This document shows positions 43,356-55,800 of a stretch of DNA of 64,000 nt, piece after piece (positions within the stretch are counted from its first letter, which is position 1; each line of letters begins with the position of its first letter). The notes below the pieces were generated by a model. The model was not told the origin of the DNA, searched no databases, and saw nothing but the letters and a program-made list of their open reading frames with translations. Position numbers and translations under genes: made by a program. The DNA lies in the NCBI RefSeq assembly GCF_037325665.1, contig NC_090249.1, positions 60,316,267 to 60,380,266 on the forward strand, written 5' to 3'. The stretch comes from Littorina saxatilis (Eukaryota; Mollusca; Gastropoda; Littorinimorpha; Littorinidae).

Positions 43356-43620
43356 TTTGGGGACAGGGAGATAGCTAGCTCGGTTGGTAGCAGCGCTGAC
43401 TTGAAACCAGTTTGTTGCTATCCGCATGGGTTTGACCATGTTTGTCGAGGGATTTATTCCCCAAAGATAACTTTGTGCATGCATGCGCATGATAAAGATC
43501 ACAACCTCACAGCAAAAGTCTGAGGACTTGGAAAACACGAAGACACGCAAGCAGACAAAAACCAATGGGTAGTGGGATTCTGTCGCTGCAGGGAATAGCA
43601 GCCTGAATTTCATTGATGGG
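43356..43620 (+). mobile_element. Possible tRNA-headed SINE, diverged
   Basis: GGGGACAGGGAGATAGCTAG then CTCGGTTGGTAGCAGCGCTG resembles the A-box half of the GTAGCTCAGTCGG head, followed by TTTGTCGAGGGATTTATTCC and AACACGAAGACACGCAAGCA as in the shared body. Old copy. Confidence 0.45.
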
Positions 43621-45351
43621 ATTCTCTGAAGACAAAAAACTCCAAAAAAGAATTAGCTGGCATTAATGGAGGGGCTCCTGTATGAGAAATCATAGCCAGC
43701 AATATTGATGGCTGTTCACCAAATGCTCTTCTGATATCAACCAGTGATACCTAATTATTGCCTGTCTAGCACAAAATTGTTACATTGACACTCTTGCCTA
43801 CTGAACAAGCAAGTGGCTAGCTTCCTGGCTTTGCCTGCCTAACGCCTGTGTGTCCAACAAACTGTCAAAAATACATGCAAATGCATACTGTACAAAAAGA
43901 CCCCTACCAATATACACACATACACCGTACATGCATACAGGAAGAAAAACGGGCTGAAACATAATGCTAATGGTATATACAAAGTCAAACAAAGATATGA
44001 ATGACAAAGATTGTGGACTAGCTTCTCCAACATGAAGACTTAGCTAACATGAGAACAAAGTTCAAATAGAAATATGAGAAAGTTAAATGACGACTAAACG
44101 AGGAATTCAAAAGAATGTAGTAGTAGTCAATGTGAAGACCGTAAACCTTGAGTAACTGGAAATCATAACTATTATCATATTCTAAGTACATGTACAGTAC
44201 ATGATATCTTGCTTGAAACGGGGATACACAGCAGATACATACATGGTCATGTGAACAGTTCGTATTAAACATCATCACTGATCATGATGTACAAGTAAAG
44301 AATTATGCTAACATTTATGCTTGATTAAGTGTTATGTAAAAAATAAAAATAAAAATAAGAGCAAAACAATTGCAATGAGCAAACCAACAAAAGATGGAGT
44401 AAAATCAAACTGGTGATCTATCCCAGGTGATGTTGATTTGTCATTTAAAAGCATTCTTTCACACAGTGCACTCAAAGTCCAGTCGATTTTTCCTCTGCAA
44501 CAACAAAGGAGCTTCTCTTCTCTGTAGATTTCATGATTTCCCAATGTCTTCATGACAACAAAGTTGAAGAAACCTAACATAAGAAGTTACTACTCCATTC
44601 CTACTGAATCTCACTAACTTTGAAAAGATAATTCTTGAAATGAGCTTGAAATTTCATGCAGCATTCATCTCTATGTCTTTCTTCTTAATCTTTGGGAGGA
44701 GACTTGATATGCATTATATTCGCATGTGAATTTCTGTCAGTTTTTTAGATCTTGGTTCATTTTCCAAGGAACCTGTTCTTCAGCAGCAATGAGTTTTACA
44801 TACGGTACTAAACAGCAGATCGATTCCATAGAAGTGATTTTCACACTTGACTTAATCATCACGGGTACATGTACACGATTTACTGCCTCTCCTGTTAGTT
44901 GTTGATGAAATCAGTACATTCCTCATCACAGCAAACCTTAAGACCTACAGATGAAAAACTTGTGTACAATAAAGCAATTTGAAAATTATACTCAACAGTG
45001 GCGTCGGTGCAGGTGCACCGGTAACTGTTGCAAGAATGCCATACAAACCAGTGACGTACTGGCAACAAAAAGCTGTGGTTGTGGAAAGGACCTGAGTGAA
45101 GTGGGTATAGCACAGCCAGGGTATAGCACAGCCAGGATACCTGTCACCTTAACTTTTATCCTACACAGGTAGTAGCAGAATCAGGTCTGTGCTTTGATAA
45201 TCAGTTCAAAGAAAGCTACACGTAATACTGTGTTTTAATCACCCCCCCCACCCCACCTTTACTTTGCCCCGAGCTACCTCTAAGAAAAACAAAAGTTTCA
45301 ATTGAGCAGGTAACATTGGTCTGCACAGTGGAGTAAGAAACAGTCTTGGAA
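43621..45351. other. Intergenic; one weak cysteine-rich frame
   Basis: AT-rich, no mobile element recognised. On the minus strand at about 44898-44947 an acceptor-like TTCATCTGTAG precedes GLKVCCDEECTDFINN and a stop. It is too short to assign and may be chance. Confidence 0.4.
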
Positions 45352-45938
45352 TGTAAACCATACTTTCCCAAACCACTGTCCCAAAGTGCTATCAGCTTTG
45401 TTAATGTAAACCATACTTTCCCGAACCACTGTCCCAAAGTGCTATCAGCTTTGTTAATGTAAACCATACTTTCCCGAACCACTGTCCCAAAGTGCTATCA
45501 GCTTTGTTAATGTAAACCATACTTTCCCGAACCACTGTCCCAAAGTGCTATCAGCTTTGTTAATGTAAACCATACTTTCCCGAACCACTGTCCCAAAGTG
45601 CTATCAGCTTTGTTAATGTAAACCATACTTTCCCGAACCACTGTCCCAAAGTGTTATCAGCTTTGTTAATGTAAACCATACTTTCCCGAACCACTGTCCC
45701 AAAGTGCTATCAGCTTTGTTAATGTAAACCATACTTTCCCGAACCACTGTCCCAAAGTGCTATCAGCTTTGTTAATGTAAACCATACTTTCCCGAACCAC
45801 TGTCCCAAAGTGCTATCAGTTTTGTTAATGTAAACCATACTTTCCCGAACCACTGTCCCAAAGTGCTATCAGCTTTGTTAATGTAAACCATACTTTCCCG
45901 AACCACTGTCCCAAAGTGCTATCAGCTTTGTTAATGTG
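45352..45938. repeat. 53-bp minisatellite, 11 copies
   Basis: The unit contains GTAAACCATACTTTCCCGAA and CCACTGTCCCAAAGTGCTAT. Very uniform, in the intergenic region. No exon sequence in the unit. Confidence 0.97.
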
Positions 45939-46819
45939 TAAACTCTTTCCATTAAGACACAAGAAAATTGGTTGATTAAAATCAACATGGCCGAAGCAAT
46001 GTTTTTATAAAAGAAGCGGTATTGTACGGGCACATGTTGAATTTGGGTTACATGTGTTGCAGAGTATTTGAAAATCCGTAGGCATAAAAACATGCAAAGA
46101 AGAGTGATAGGTCCCTGTTGTGAATATAGTCAAGTGGATAAATTGATTACTTATGTTTCACACTAGTTTTGCTGTTACAGCAGTCCCTCTCATGAACGGA
46201 CACCCTTGGGCCAGTGCAAACCTGTCCGTACATTGCAGGTGCATGGCCGGTCACGGAGAGCCCCCCCCCCCCCCCATCACACACACTCAGGCACACTGAC
46301 GGACTGAGCAAGTCTTTGCTACTGGTGAACGAGCTCTACTTGTCCTAAAACAATAAGGTCAAACTACTACAACTTATAACTGAAAGGAAAAAACTGTCCT
46401 GTAAAAATGACATTAAATCAACGGTGTCAGAAAAAGAGATAAAAGAAATCCTCAAATTCCTGAGGATACAGGCACCCCATGAAAGCAGCCACGAACATAC
46501 TCACAGAGGCACACATGCTTGTGCAGATACTTTGCAAAAATATGAATTGAAAACCTACATTTGTGGTAATTTCTTTTTTGTGTGTGTGGCTTTATTGAAT
46601 ACTTCAGGCAGTGACTTTTCCCTGTCCAGTTTTCTCTTTCGTCTCTCTTACCCCTCGCTTACCCACTCCCTTACCCACCACTCCCCTAACCCAGCCCCGA
46701 CAGCACAAATTTGTAATCTGCAAGGCAGAGTACACATTTTATAAAAGGAAGACTACTCCTCTTCAATTATATTCAGAGATCTTCCAGCTGTCTCCACCGT
46801 AAGCCAAGTGGTTGAGTCT
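45939..46819. other. Intergenic
   Basis: Contains a CAGTCCCTCTCATGAACGGA-type MITE remnant (46170-46260) and a 15-C run; otherwise nothing recognised. Confidence 0.5.
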
Positions 46820-47799
46820 TATACCCTCTTTCCACACACCCGTTCTAGGTTCCCGCAGTGGGGCACTGCGGTTATGAAATTAAAAGCCCCTCCTGTTTTT
46901 GGAACCGCAGGAGCTTTCTAGTTTGCTGTTAGGTAGATTTTTGGTTCCTCTTTCCTGTCAGGCTCTCTTTTTCTTCATGAATTCTTTTCTTTTTTCTGCC
47001 TTCTTGCTCATTCACCTGTATTTTTTCCAAAAATCTCTTCTCTTGCCGCTTGTCTCGCGATTCATGTATAGTTTAATCTGTTAGTGTTCTGATGTAAGTC
47101 CAGCAGTAGATAGGTTAAGCCTATTTTAACATACTGGAAACTGGTAATCTTCCAGTAGGTATTAATTTAGTTTTACTAAAGCCTGCTGGGACACAAGTAA
47201 TGGGTTAGTGCATTTGTAAACAGGAATCGCTTGACAAGTGGCCCCCTTCATCCCCCCCTTCCTCGTCCTGATATGGCTCTGCGTAGTCGGCTGGACGTTA
47301 AGCAACAAATAAACAAACAAACAAACCCGTTCTAGGTCCCGTTCCCGTACCGACCAAGGAATGGTGCGGGCACGGGAGGGATCGGGACAGAACCGCAATG
47401 AACGTAACTGATCGTTAACAGAACTGCTTTCAACGGTAGGGTCGGTAGGGACGGCTGAGTTTGGGCTGCATGTTCAAATTTGTAGCCGTTCCCCTCCCGA
47501 TCAGAATGAACAGTAATGGAACCTCAACCCATCGGTAACGGAACGCTTGGATCGTTAAAGGAACTTAAAACAACGGTAACGCAACGGTAGCGCTCTCACA
47601 CACTGAGTTGTCATACCCGCATTCCACACATCCGTTCTAGGTCCTGTTCCCTTAACGACCAAGGACGGCTGCCACTATGGTCAGACGCTGCTGAAAGATG
47701 CCAAAAAACGGCCGTTTGCGCAACGTTCCATTGTTGTGGCAGCAGTCCTTGGTTGGTACGAGAACGGGACAAAGAACGGTTGTGTGGAATGGGGGTATA
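46820..47799. mobile_element. TIR element TATACCC...CCACACACCCGTTCT
   Basis: The left end TATACCCTCTTTCCACACAC and right end GTGTGGAATGGGGGTATA are inverted, with CGTTCTAGGTTCCCG / CGGGACAAAGAACGG continuing the match. An internal extra copy of the end lies near 47617. A LINE/SINE tail (47150-47330, GGCTGGACGTTAAGCAACAA) is inserted inside. No transposase seen. Confidence 0.6.
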
Positions 47800-48107
47800 A
47801 CTTTTGACACAGACAAACTGAAGAATGAACAGATCTATGAGGTAACCGTCTCAATGGTCCAGGCTCAGGAAACAAAGAGTATATATGGCCTGGGGCGATT
47901 GTAGCTTCCCTTCTTCGTGTCCGATAGACAAGGACAATAAATAGTAGAGCATAGTGCAATTCATGCATGTTGGCATCTTCTCCACTGAAAACTATAACCC
48001 AAAGACTGAAGACCAAAGTGCTTTACCCCACTTCTGACCCGAATCACCCCCCTCCTGCTTGGTACACGTGCACTCAAGTTAACCTCTGCTTTGACCTGCG
48101 TGCCAGG

Positions 48108-48235
48108 AGTCGGATGAGAGAGAGAGACACACACACACACAGACAGAGACAGGCACAGAAAGACAGAAGCGGAGAGACTCAGAGGGAGACACAGACAAAG
48201 ACATACATACAGAGAGAGAGAGAGAGAGAGAGAAA
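48108..48235. repeat. AGAC/AG-rich microsatellite
   Basis: GA, CA and AGAC runs ending in a 22-nt (AG)n stretch. Confidence 0.9.
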
Positions 48236-48752
48236 AACAACTGTAGCTGATCTCGTGAGAACGGTAACAAAACGAGACATGTCACACATTGATTGTCAGA
48301 GTGGACACATTCCATACTCTGTGTGCAATGCACAGGAATCAGAATTCAATGAATGGTGGATCAGTTGCATATGCTAGCACCACACACATGACACCTCACT
48401 CTTAGTTCACAACACATGCCCACACAGTGCTACACACCCATACACCACTCTGCCAAACTCCAGTGCCATGATCTTTCATGACAATATCTTCATCATGCTC
48501 AGCTCTTCAGCTCATCGTACAGACATAAAACTGCCAATGCACACCTGAACATACACACACACTTTCTGGCCCAAACACACACACACAAACACACACATTT
48601 ACTGGCATACACACTCTTACTGGTCATCACACTTCATAAGGACATGAATGCACACATGAACACCCACACCTGAACAATGAACATACACTCATTGGCCCTC
48701 AGACACACATACGCATAAATACACATCCAACACCCACACTTCATGATCTAAG
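48236..48752. other. 3' flank of the FAM151-like gene
   Basis: CA-rich sequence (ACACAC tracts near 48550-48600), presumably 3' UTR on the minus strand. No poly(A) signal placed. Confidence 0.5.
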
Positions 48753-49868
48753 CTACAACTCGTGTTTGACGCTCAGTTCGTCAATGACCGCTTGTCGGTT
48801 GTTATCCTCCATACGCAAGATGAAGGGATGCTGCTCATGTGACAACTTGTGTGGAATTTTCACACTAAAAATCAAAGGGACACTGTCACGATCAGGCATC
48901 ACACTTTCCAAAGTATGGCAGTCATGCTCCGTCGTGACCTTGAAAATGACCTCATCGCCTGTGTCGGTGATACGGAAGCGGAAACAATGGATGGCACTGG
49001 GAGTGATCCTCGCCGATTTCCTGAAGTCAGGGACGCTGGCAGGTAGGTTTTCCCCCTTCACTTCCACCTCTCCTTCAACCCCCAAGAAGCACTTGATTCC
49101 CGCGATGTTGTCGAAATTGGCGTAAGCAGTGGGGCGTAAGTAGATGTTGAGGCCCGTATGAAAAGCCTCTGCTTCTTCGTCAGTCCTCTTGAGGAACTGA
49201 ACCCGTCCCTGGATGTAGATTTCCCCGGTGGGCCGGTACTTACTCTTGGTGACCACATAGACGATGGGGCTGGTGAGGATGAGAGCCTCGGTGCTGGGAA
49301 GGATGGAGTCCTTCTGGATGTAGAAGCCCATCTTGACCCAGGCTTTTGGCTTGAAGACAACCTCGTCCCGCTTGCCCACCAGGTGGCTCACCTTCTCCTT
49401 GGAGAAGTGCCGATACTGCGACAGCATGGTTTCGAAGGGCTTGTGGTTGAGGTCGAAGAAGACGCCGTCTGGCGGGAAGCGGAAGGCGACGTGCATCAAG
49501 TCTTCAGACAGGACGTGGTCACCCTCGACGTGGATGATGTTGAGCGCAGAGTGCGCGATGTTGTCGCACAGCCACTTGAGCTGCGGCACGGAGTTTCTGA
49601 TGAGCGACAGTCGCGCCTCGAACATCACGGGCTGGTCGTTGATCCTCCATTTCTTGACCAGGTCGTACATGTCCAGGACCATGTTCCACGAGTAGCCGCT
49701 CTGACTCAGGTCTGTGTGTGTGCCGGTCGTCCAACCCAGGGACACCGTGCACTTGGGAAACACTCGCTTCAACGTCTGGAAGAAACGGGCAGGGTCGACC
49801 TTGACCTTGCCACCATGAGGACCTTGAAGGACATTGGCGTGGATCCACACAGGAAAACGCATTGGATA
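48753..49868 (-). CDS. FAM151-like last exon
   Basis: From YPMRFPVWIHANVLQGPHGG to KHEL and a TAG stop. High GC and codon use typical of the other genes here. The acceptor TGCTTCCAG lies just right of 49868; the frame continues a few codons upstream into the intron only by chance. Confidence 0.93.
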   Translation of the reverse strand, partial: YPMRFPVWIHANVLQGPHGGKVKVDPARFFQTLKRVFPKCTVSLGWTTGTHTDLSQSGYSWNMVLDMYDLVKKWRINDQPVMFEARLSLIRNSVPQLKWLCDNIAHSALNIIHVEGDHVLSEDLMHVAFRFPPDGVFFDLNHKPFETMLSQYRHFSKEKVSHLVGKRDEVVFKPKAWVKMGFYIQKDSILPSTEALILTSPIVYVVTKSKYRPTGEIYIQGRVQFLKRTDEEAEAFHTGLNIYLRPTAYANFDNIAGIKCFLGVEGEVEVKGENLPASVPDFRKSARITPSAIHCFRFRITDTGDEVIFKVTTEHDCHTLESVMPDRDSVPLIFSVKIPHKLSHEQHPFILRMEDNNRQAVIDELSVKHEL

Positions 49869-52800
49869 CTGGAAGCAGAAACATATTTTATTCAAAAGAA
49901 ATGTTACTGGTTGTTAAACGTGAAATTCGAACTAACCTGATTGTTGATATGACTCCCATTTGTGAACAGACCTGATCTCTATTACAACATCAGCCCAAAT
50001 TAGGGCCTCCCAGAGTGCCAAATACTGCCTGTTAGAGAACCGTTACCCAGGTTCAACAACACCCACGATTCAATATGCCAGTTACTTACACTTTTGCTAT
50101 CATATTACTTACAATGCAATGTGACTTGGTTATCTCTGTCTATTTCCACCGACTTCTTGTGAGGTTTGAGTGTTTAGGCCACAAAAAAAAAAGGTCTGTT
50201 TACGGTAACCCGACCGACCCTAGTTTTTAGGCCCGACCCTTATCTTTTTTTTGGATCGTCTGAAAAAAAAAAAAACGCATCCAAAATAGAGCTGTTTGCG
50301 CTCAAACAGCAGACGACAGAAGGGAGGTAAGCTCAAAGTACTGTTTATAGTTATGTTGGGCAAAAACAGGGATTGATGAGAAGAAATGAACTGTGAAACA
50401 TCATAGAGCGGGGAGAAAAAAAATTTTAAAAAAAAATGGAAAAAAAATAAATAAATAAAAGCCGACCTACCGACCCTATTTTTTCACCCTATGTTACCGT
50501 AAACAGACCTTTTTTTTGTTTTGCCTTACAGTTTCAGGAAATTTGCTGTGATTAGAGTGAGTGAGACTAGTGGAGCCCTTACTTCCCTTTGTGTCTCAGA
50601 TCTTACAAATAGCACTCTGCCTCATCTGATTCAGATTTTATTTTTTTCTGTGATTACATTTGAAATTTAGGGAGTAACTTGTCATGTCATGGGAATTACA
50701 CGGGAAGGGACATCACTGTGTGCAGAAAGGCAAAGGGTTAAGACGGCCATTCTCAGCCTGGAAGACGGCCATTCTCAGCCTGGAAGATGGCCATTCTCAG
50801 CCTGGAAGACGGCCATTCTCAGCCTGGAAGATGGCCATTCTCAGCCTGGAAGACGGCCATTCTCAGCCTGGAAGACGGCCATTCTCAGCCTGGAGGGAGT
50901 CCTTACCGCACGGTCCGCTTCTTGCAGTCGCTGCAGAGAAAGCTCAAAGGGTTAAGACTGCCATTCTCAGCCTGGAGGGAGTCCTTACCGCACGGTCCGC
51001 TTCTTGCAGTCGCTGCAGAGAAAGCTCAAAGGGTTAAGACTGCCATTCTCAGCCTGGAGGGAGTCCTTACCGCACGGTCCGCTTCTTGCAGTCGCTGCAG
51101 AGAAAGCTCAAAGGGTTAAGACTGCCATTCTCAGCCTGGAGGGAGTCCTTACCGCACGGTCCGCTTCTTGCAGTCGCTGCAGAGAAAGCTCAAAGGGTTA
51201 AGACGGCCATTCTCAGCCTGCAGGGAGTCCTTACCGCACGGTCCGCTTCTTGCAGTCGCTGCAGAGAAAGCTCAAAGGGTTAAGACTGCCATTCTCAGCC
51301 TGGAGGGAGTCCTTACCGCACGGTCCGCTTCTTGCAGTCGCTGCAGAGAAAGCTCAAAGGGGTCAATGGTGGAGAAGTCGAGTTTGATGCCCTTCCCCAG
51401 GACCTTGAGGCGGTCAATCCAGTCCACCAGCAGAAGGTCGCTGTCGGCCTGGGGGGGCTGAGCCATAACGGGCAGCAGTTTCTGGTGGTCAGTTCCTTGA
51501 CCCCTGAGAATGACGTCCCCTTCAACCATGTGCACATGGGCTGAAACAGACACCGAGAAGAATTGAGAATGCAAACAATGCTGACCATATAAAGAAGACT
51601 TTGCATAGAACCACAATGAATATTCACTGTTAAATGACACTAAATGTGTCGATGTACAGGTGTATTATATTAATTAGTCGATTGAACATTGGAGTTTCCC
51701 TCTTTGAGCCCTGTGGCATCAGAGGCCACAAAAACTCATATTTCTGCAGTTGGCCGATACTACAAAAAAGAGCATGTTTGTATGCGTTCAATCGTAAATA
51801 ATAAAACGAATTGTAACTAAAATAGATTGATACATAAAATGTTATTTGTATTTCTGTGAAGGGCTTTGAGCAGTACATTCCAGTGTTAAGCTCATGCACC
51901 TTTGCAGCTGATGTGCCTCAGTTGCACTCATTTTAGAAAAAAATGCACTGCGTTATTCTGGCCATCTGATTGACTTTCGGCCTCACCTTGAAGGCAGACT
52001 TGATTCAAAGAGGTGTAAATTACACCGGTCCTAGTCCTACCGGCTCCGGCATTTCCAACCGCTCGTCTCAAGACTATAACGTTAAAATGATGTCAGCCAG
52101 TCAATGTTATCTCTGCAAGCAGCAGTATCTTTTTCTTCTTCTGCGTTCATGGGCTGAAACTCCCATGTACATTCGTGCTTTTTGCATGTGTGGATTTGTA
52201 CATGTATGCAAGTTTTTACCCCACCATTCAAGCAGCTATATGCCACTTTCGGGGGATGCATGCTGGGTATCTTCATGTTTCTATAACCCACCCAACTCTG
52301 ACATGGATTACAGGATCTTTTCCTTGCGCACTTGGTCTTGTGCTTGCGTGTACACAAGAAGGGGGATAAGGCACTAGCAAGTCTGCACACGCGTTAACCT
52401 GGGAGACCGGGAAAATTTCCCCCCTTAATATACCAGGCGCGGCTGGGATTCCAAACAACAACCTTCCGCTTGGGAGGCCTGCCTCTTATCCACTAGGCCA
52501 CTGCACCCGTCACAGGCAGCAGTATGTCATACTTACACGAGGCAGCCTCCTCTAGCTTCTCCCTGGAGTTGGTGGCCCGCGCCCAGGTGACCTTGCTGGC
52601 GTCGTTGTTCACGTCAAAGAACATGAGAGCGTTGATGTCAGACCCGATCCGCAGGAAAGGCATGTGAGGAATCAGACCTGCAAAGTCATTGAACGTTTTG
52701 TGAAAGAATCCGTTAACATCATCCCTGTTGATTGTGCCAGCAGCAGCTTCATCAACACATCAAGAAATGATTTAAAAAATGAACTTTGTTACACTTTAAA

Positions 52801-55800
52801 GTTTAATTAGTATTAGGCAAAAAAAAAAAAAGGTCTGTTTACGGTAACATAGGCCCAAAAAATAGGGTCGGTAGGTCGTGATTTTTTTTTTTTTTTTTTC
52901 CAAAAAACCATATTTTTACGTTATTTTGCCAAAAAAACCAAGATTTTTTCCCCCCCCCCCCCCCAAATGCCAAAAAAAAGTCTAGGGTCGCGCGAAAAAA
53001 CTAGGGTCGGTCGGGTTACCGTAAACAGACCTATTTTTTGGGGGGGCCTTACTACAATATTAGAATGCAGTACAGTGGTACCTACTATGAGAAAATCTCC
53101 CAATAAAGAACACCTTCTGTATTCCTATACTATATAATTTAAGCAAAATATACCTGTCATGCCAGGCTACCTGGAAGATAGGAGAACTTAATCAGCTGGC
53201 CCTAAGGGTGTTCTTTTATTGCAGCTAAGATACCACTTTAGTCACTGTACTGTACAACCAAAAGGGCTCAACTCTGCACATATAAATGTCATCATTTCGA
53301 ACTCTTTACAACTGTTAACTGGTTAGGCCAACAAAAAAAAAAGGTCTGTTTACGGTAACCCGACCGACCCTATTTTTTTCGCGTGACCCTAGACTTTTTT
53401 TGGGCATTTGGGGGAAAAAAAAAAAAAAAAAAATTCTTGGTTTTTTTGGGCAAAATAACGTAAAAATATGGTTTTTGGGGGAAAAAAAAAAATCCCGACC
53501 TACCGACCCTATTTTTTTGGCCTATGTTACCGTAAACAGACCTTTTTTTTTTGGCCTTAACTAATCTTGAGCACTGTGTACCTTTTTTGACTATATTTAC
53601 TACTACCAGGGACCTATACTTACTGCTACTAAGCTGCTGCCTGACCTAAAGACTTCGTCTTACGGTGAACACTTAGGATCATTAGGCCAAAAAAAACATA
53701 GGTCTGTTTACGGTAACATAGGCCAAAAAAATAGGGTCGGTAGGTCGGGATTTTTTTTTTTTCCCCCTCCAAAAAACCATATTTTTACGTTATTTTGCCA
53801 AAAAAACCAAATTGTTTTTTTTTTTTTTCCCAAATGCCAAAAAAAAGTCTAGGGTCGCGCGAAAAAAATAGGGTCGGTCGGGTTACCGTAAACAGACTAT
53901 TTTTTTTTTTTGCCTTACAACTCCCATCACTAATTAAGCACAGACAAAAGAGAGATGATATGATTCAGGCGTACAAGATATTGAATGAAGTGGATGATAT
54001 GATTCAGGCGTACAAGATATTGAATGGAGTGGATGATATGATTCAGGCGTACAAGATATTGAATGGAGTGGATCATATGATTCAGGCGTACAAGATATTG
54101 AATGGAGTGGATCATATTGACAGATCTTACTTTTTACATTTAGTCAAGTTTTGACTAAATGTTCTAACATAGAGGCGGAATCGAGACGAGGGTCGTTGTG
54201 TGTAAGTGCGTGTGTGTCTGTGTGTGTGTAGAGCGATTCAGAGTAAACTACTAGACCGATCTTCATGAAACTGTACATGAGAGTTCCTGGGAATGATATC
54301 CCCAGACGTTTTTTTTTCATTTTTTCGATAAATGTCTTTGATGACGTAATATCCGGCTTTTTGTAAAAGTTGAGGCGGCACTGTCACACCCTCATTTTTC
54401 AATGAAATTGATAGAAATTTTGGCCAAGCAATCTTCGATGAAGCTGGTATTGCATTTCAGCTTTGAGGCTTAAAAATTAATTAATGAGTTTGGTCATTAA
54501 AAATCTGAAAATTATAATTAAAATTTTATTTTTGTAAAACGATCCAAAAACAATTTCATCTTATTTTTCATCATTTGCTCATTCCAAAAATATATAGATA
54601 TGTTATATTCGGATAAAAAAAAGCTCTGAAAATTACAAATATGAAAATTATGATTCAAATTTAATTTCCGAAATCGATTTAAAAACAATTACATCTTATT
54701 CCTTGTTGGTTCCTGATTCCAAAAACATATCTAGATATGATATGTTTGGATTAAAGACAAGCTCAAAAAGTTAAAAAGAATAGATACAGAAAAGCGTGCT
54801 ATCCAGGTTTCCCAATTGCTTCGTTTCCGGCCGATTTATGTGGAGCACGTGATGCGCACAAAAAATATTGGCGGTCTAGAAGTGTCGTCTGCGCAATGAT
54901 CGCGGCGGCTTTCTTGACCGCCAAGGACGACCACGCACGTTGTGAGACGTCATTCGTTAGACCTCAATCCTGCTCAGCGCAACCATTACCGCGTTATTCT
55001 GGCTTGTTAATTTCACTGCCATTGTCACCAGCGGTGGACTGACGATGCTACGAGTATACGGTCTTGGTAAAAAAATGCAATGCGTTCAGTTGTTTCTGTG
55101 AGTTCGACAGCTTGACTAAATGTTGTATTTTCGCCTTTCTTCTTCTTCGTTCATGGGCTTAGACTCCCACGTTCACTCATGCTTTTAGCACGAGTGGATT
55201 TGTACGTGTATGACCGTTTTTACCCCGCCATTCAGGCAGCATACGTCGATTTCGGGGGAGGCATGCTGGGTATTTTCGTGTTTCTATAACCCACCGAACT
55301 CTGACATGGATTACAGGATCTTTTCCGTGCACACTTTGTCTTGTGCTTGCGTGTACACACGAAGGGGGTTAAGTCACAAGCAGGTCTGCACATAAGTTGA
55401 CCTGGGAGATCGGAAAAATCTCCACTCTTAACCCATCAGGCGACAGCGATCGGGATTCGAACTCACGACCTCCCGATTTGGAGGCCGACATCTTACCACC
55501 ACGCCACTGCGCCCGTATTTTCGCCTTACGCGACTTGTTTTTTTTATTGACAATGTGTATGAAAACACGGGGCGGGGATGTAGCTCAGTCGGTAGCGCGC
55601 TGGATTTGTATCCAGTTTGCCGCTGTTTAGCGTGAGTTCGTCCCCACGTTCGGCGAGAGATTTATTTCTCAGAGTCAACTTTGTGTGCAGACTCTCCTCG
55701 GTGTCCAAACACCCCCGTGTGTACACGCAAGCACAAGACCAAGTGCGCATGAAAAAGATCCTGTAATCCATGTCAGAGTTCGGTGGGTTATAGAAACACA

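Noticed and set aside
48079-48377. Low-complexity frames in GA/CA repeats
   Set aside because: Microsatellite translation only; the same applies to 61288-61716 around the CT repeat.
49158-49940. 260-codon plus-strand frame
   Set aside because: Antisense shadow of the GC-rich last exon of the FAM151-like gene.
50684-51461. Plus-strand frames with PFSAWRESLPHGPLLAVAAE-type repeats
   Set aside because: Antisense reading of the 22-bp and 82-bp arrays; the coding sense is the minus strand exon.
55569-55650. tRNA gene (GTAGCTCAGTCGG)
   Set aside because: The cloverleaf is incomplete and the sequence continues into a SINE body with a target duplication, so it is a SINE head. The same applies at 24132, 28032, 39551, 52515 and 55514.
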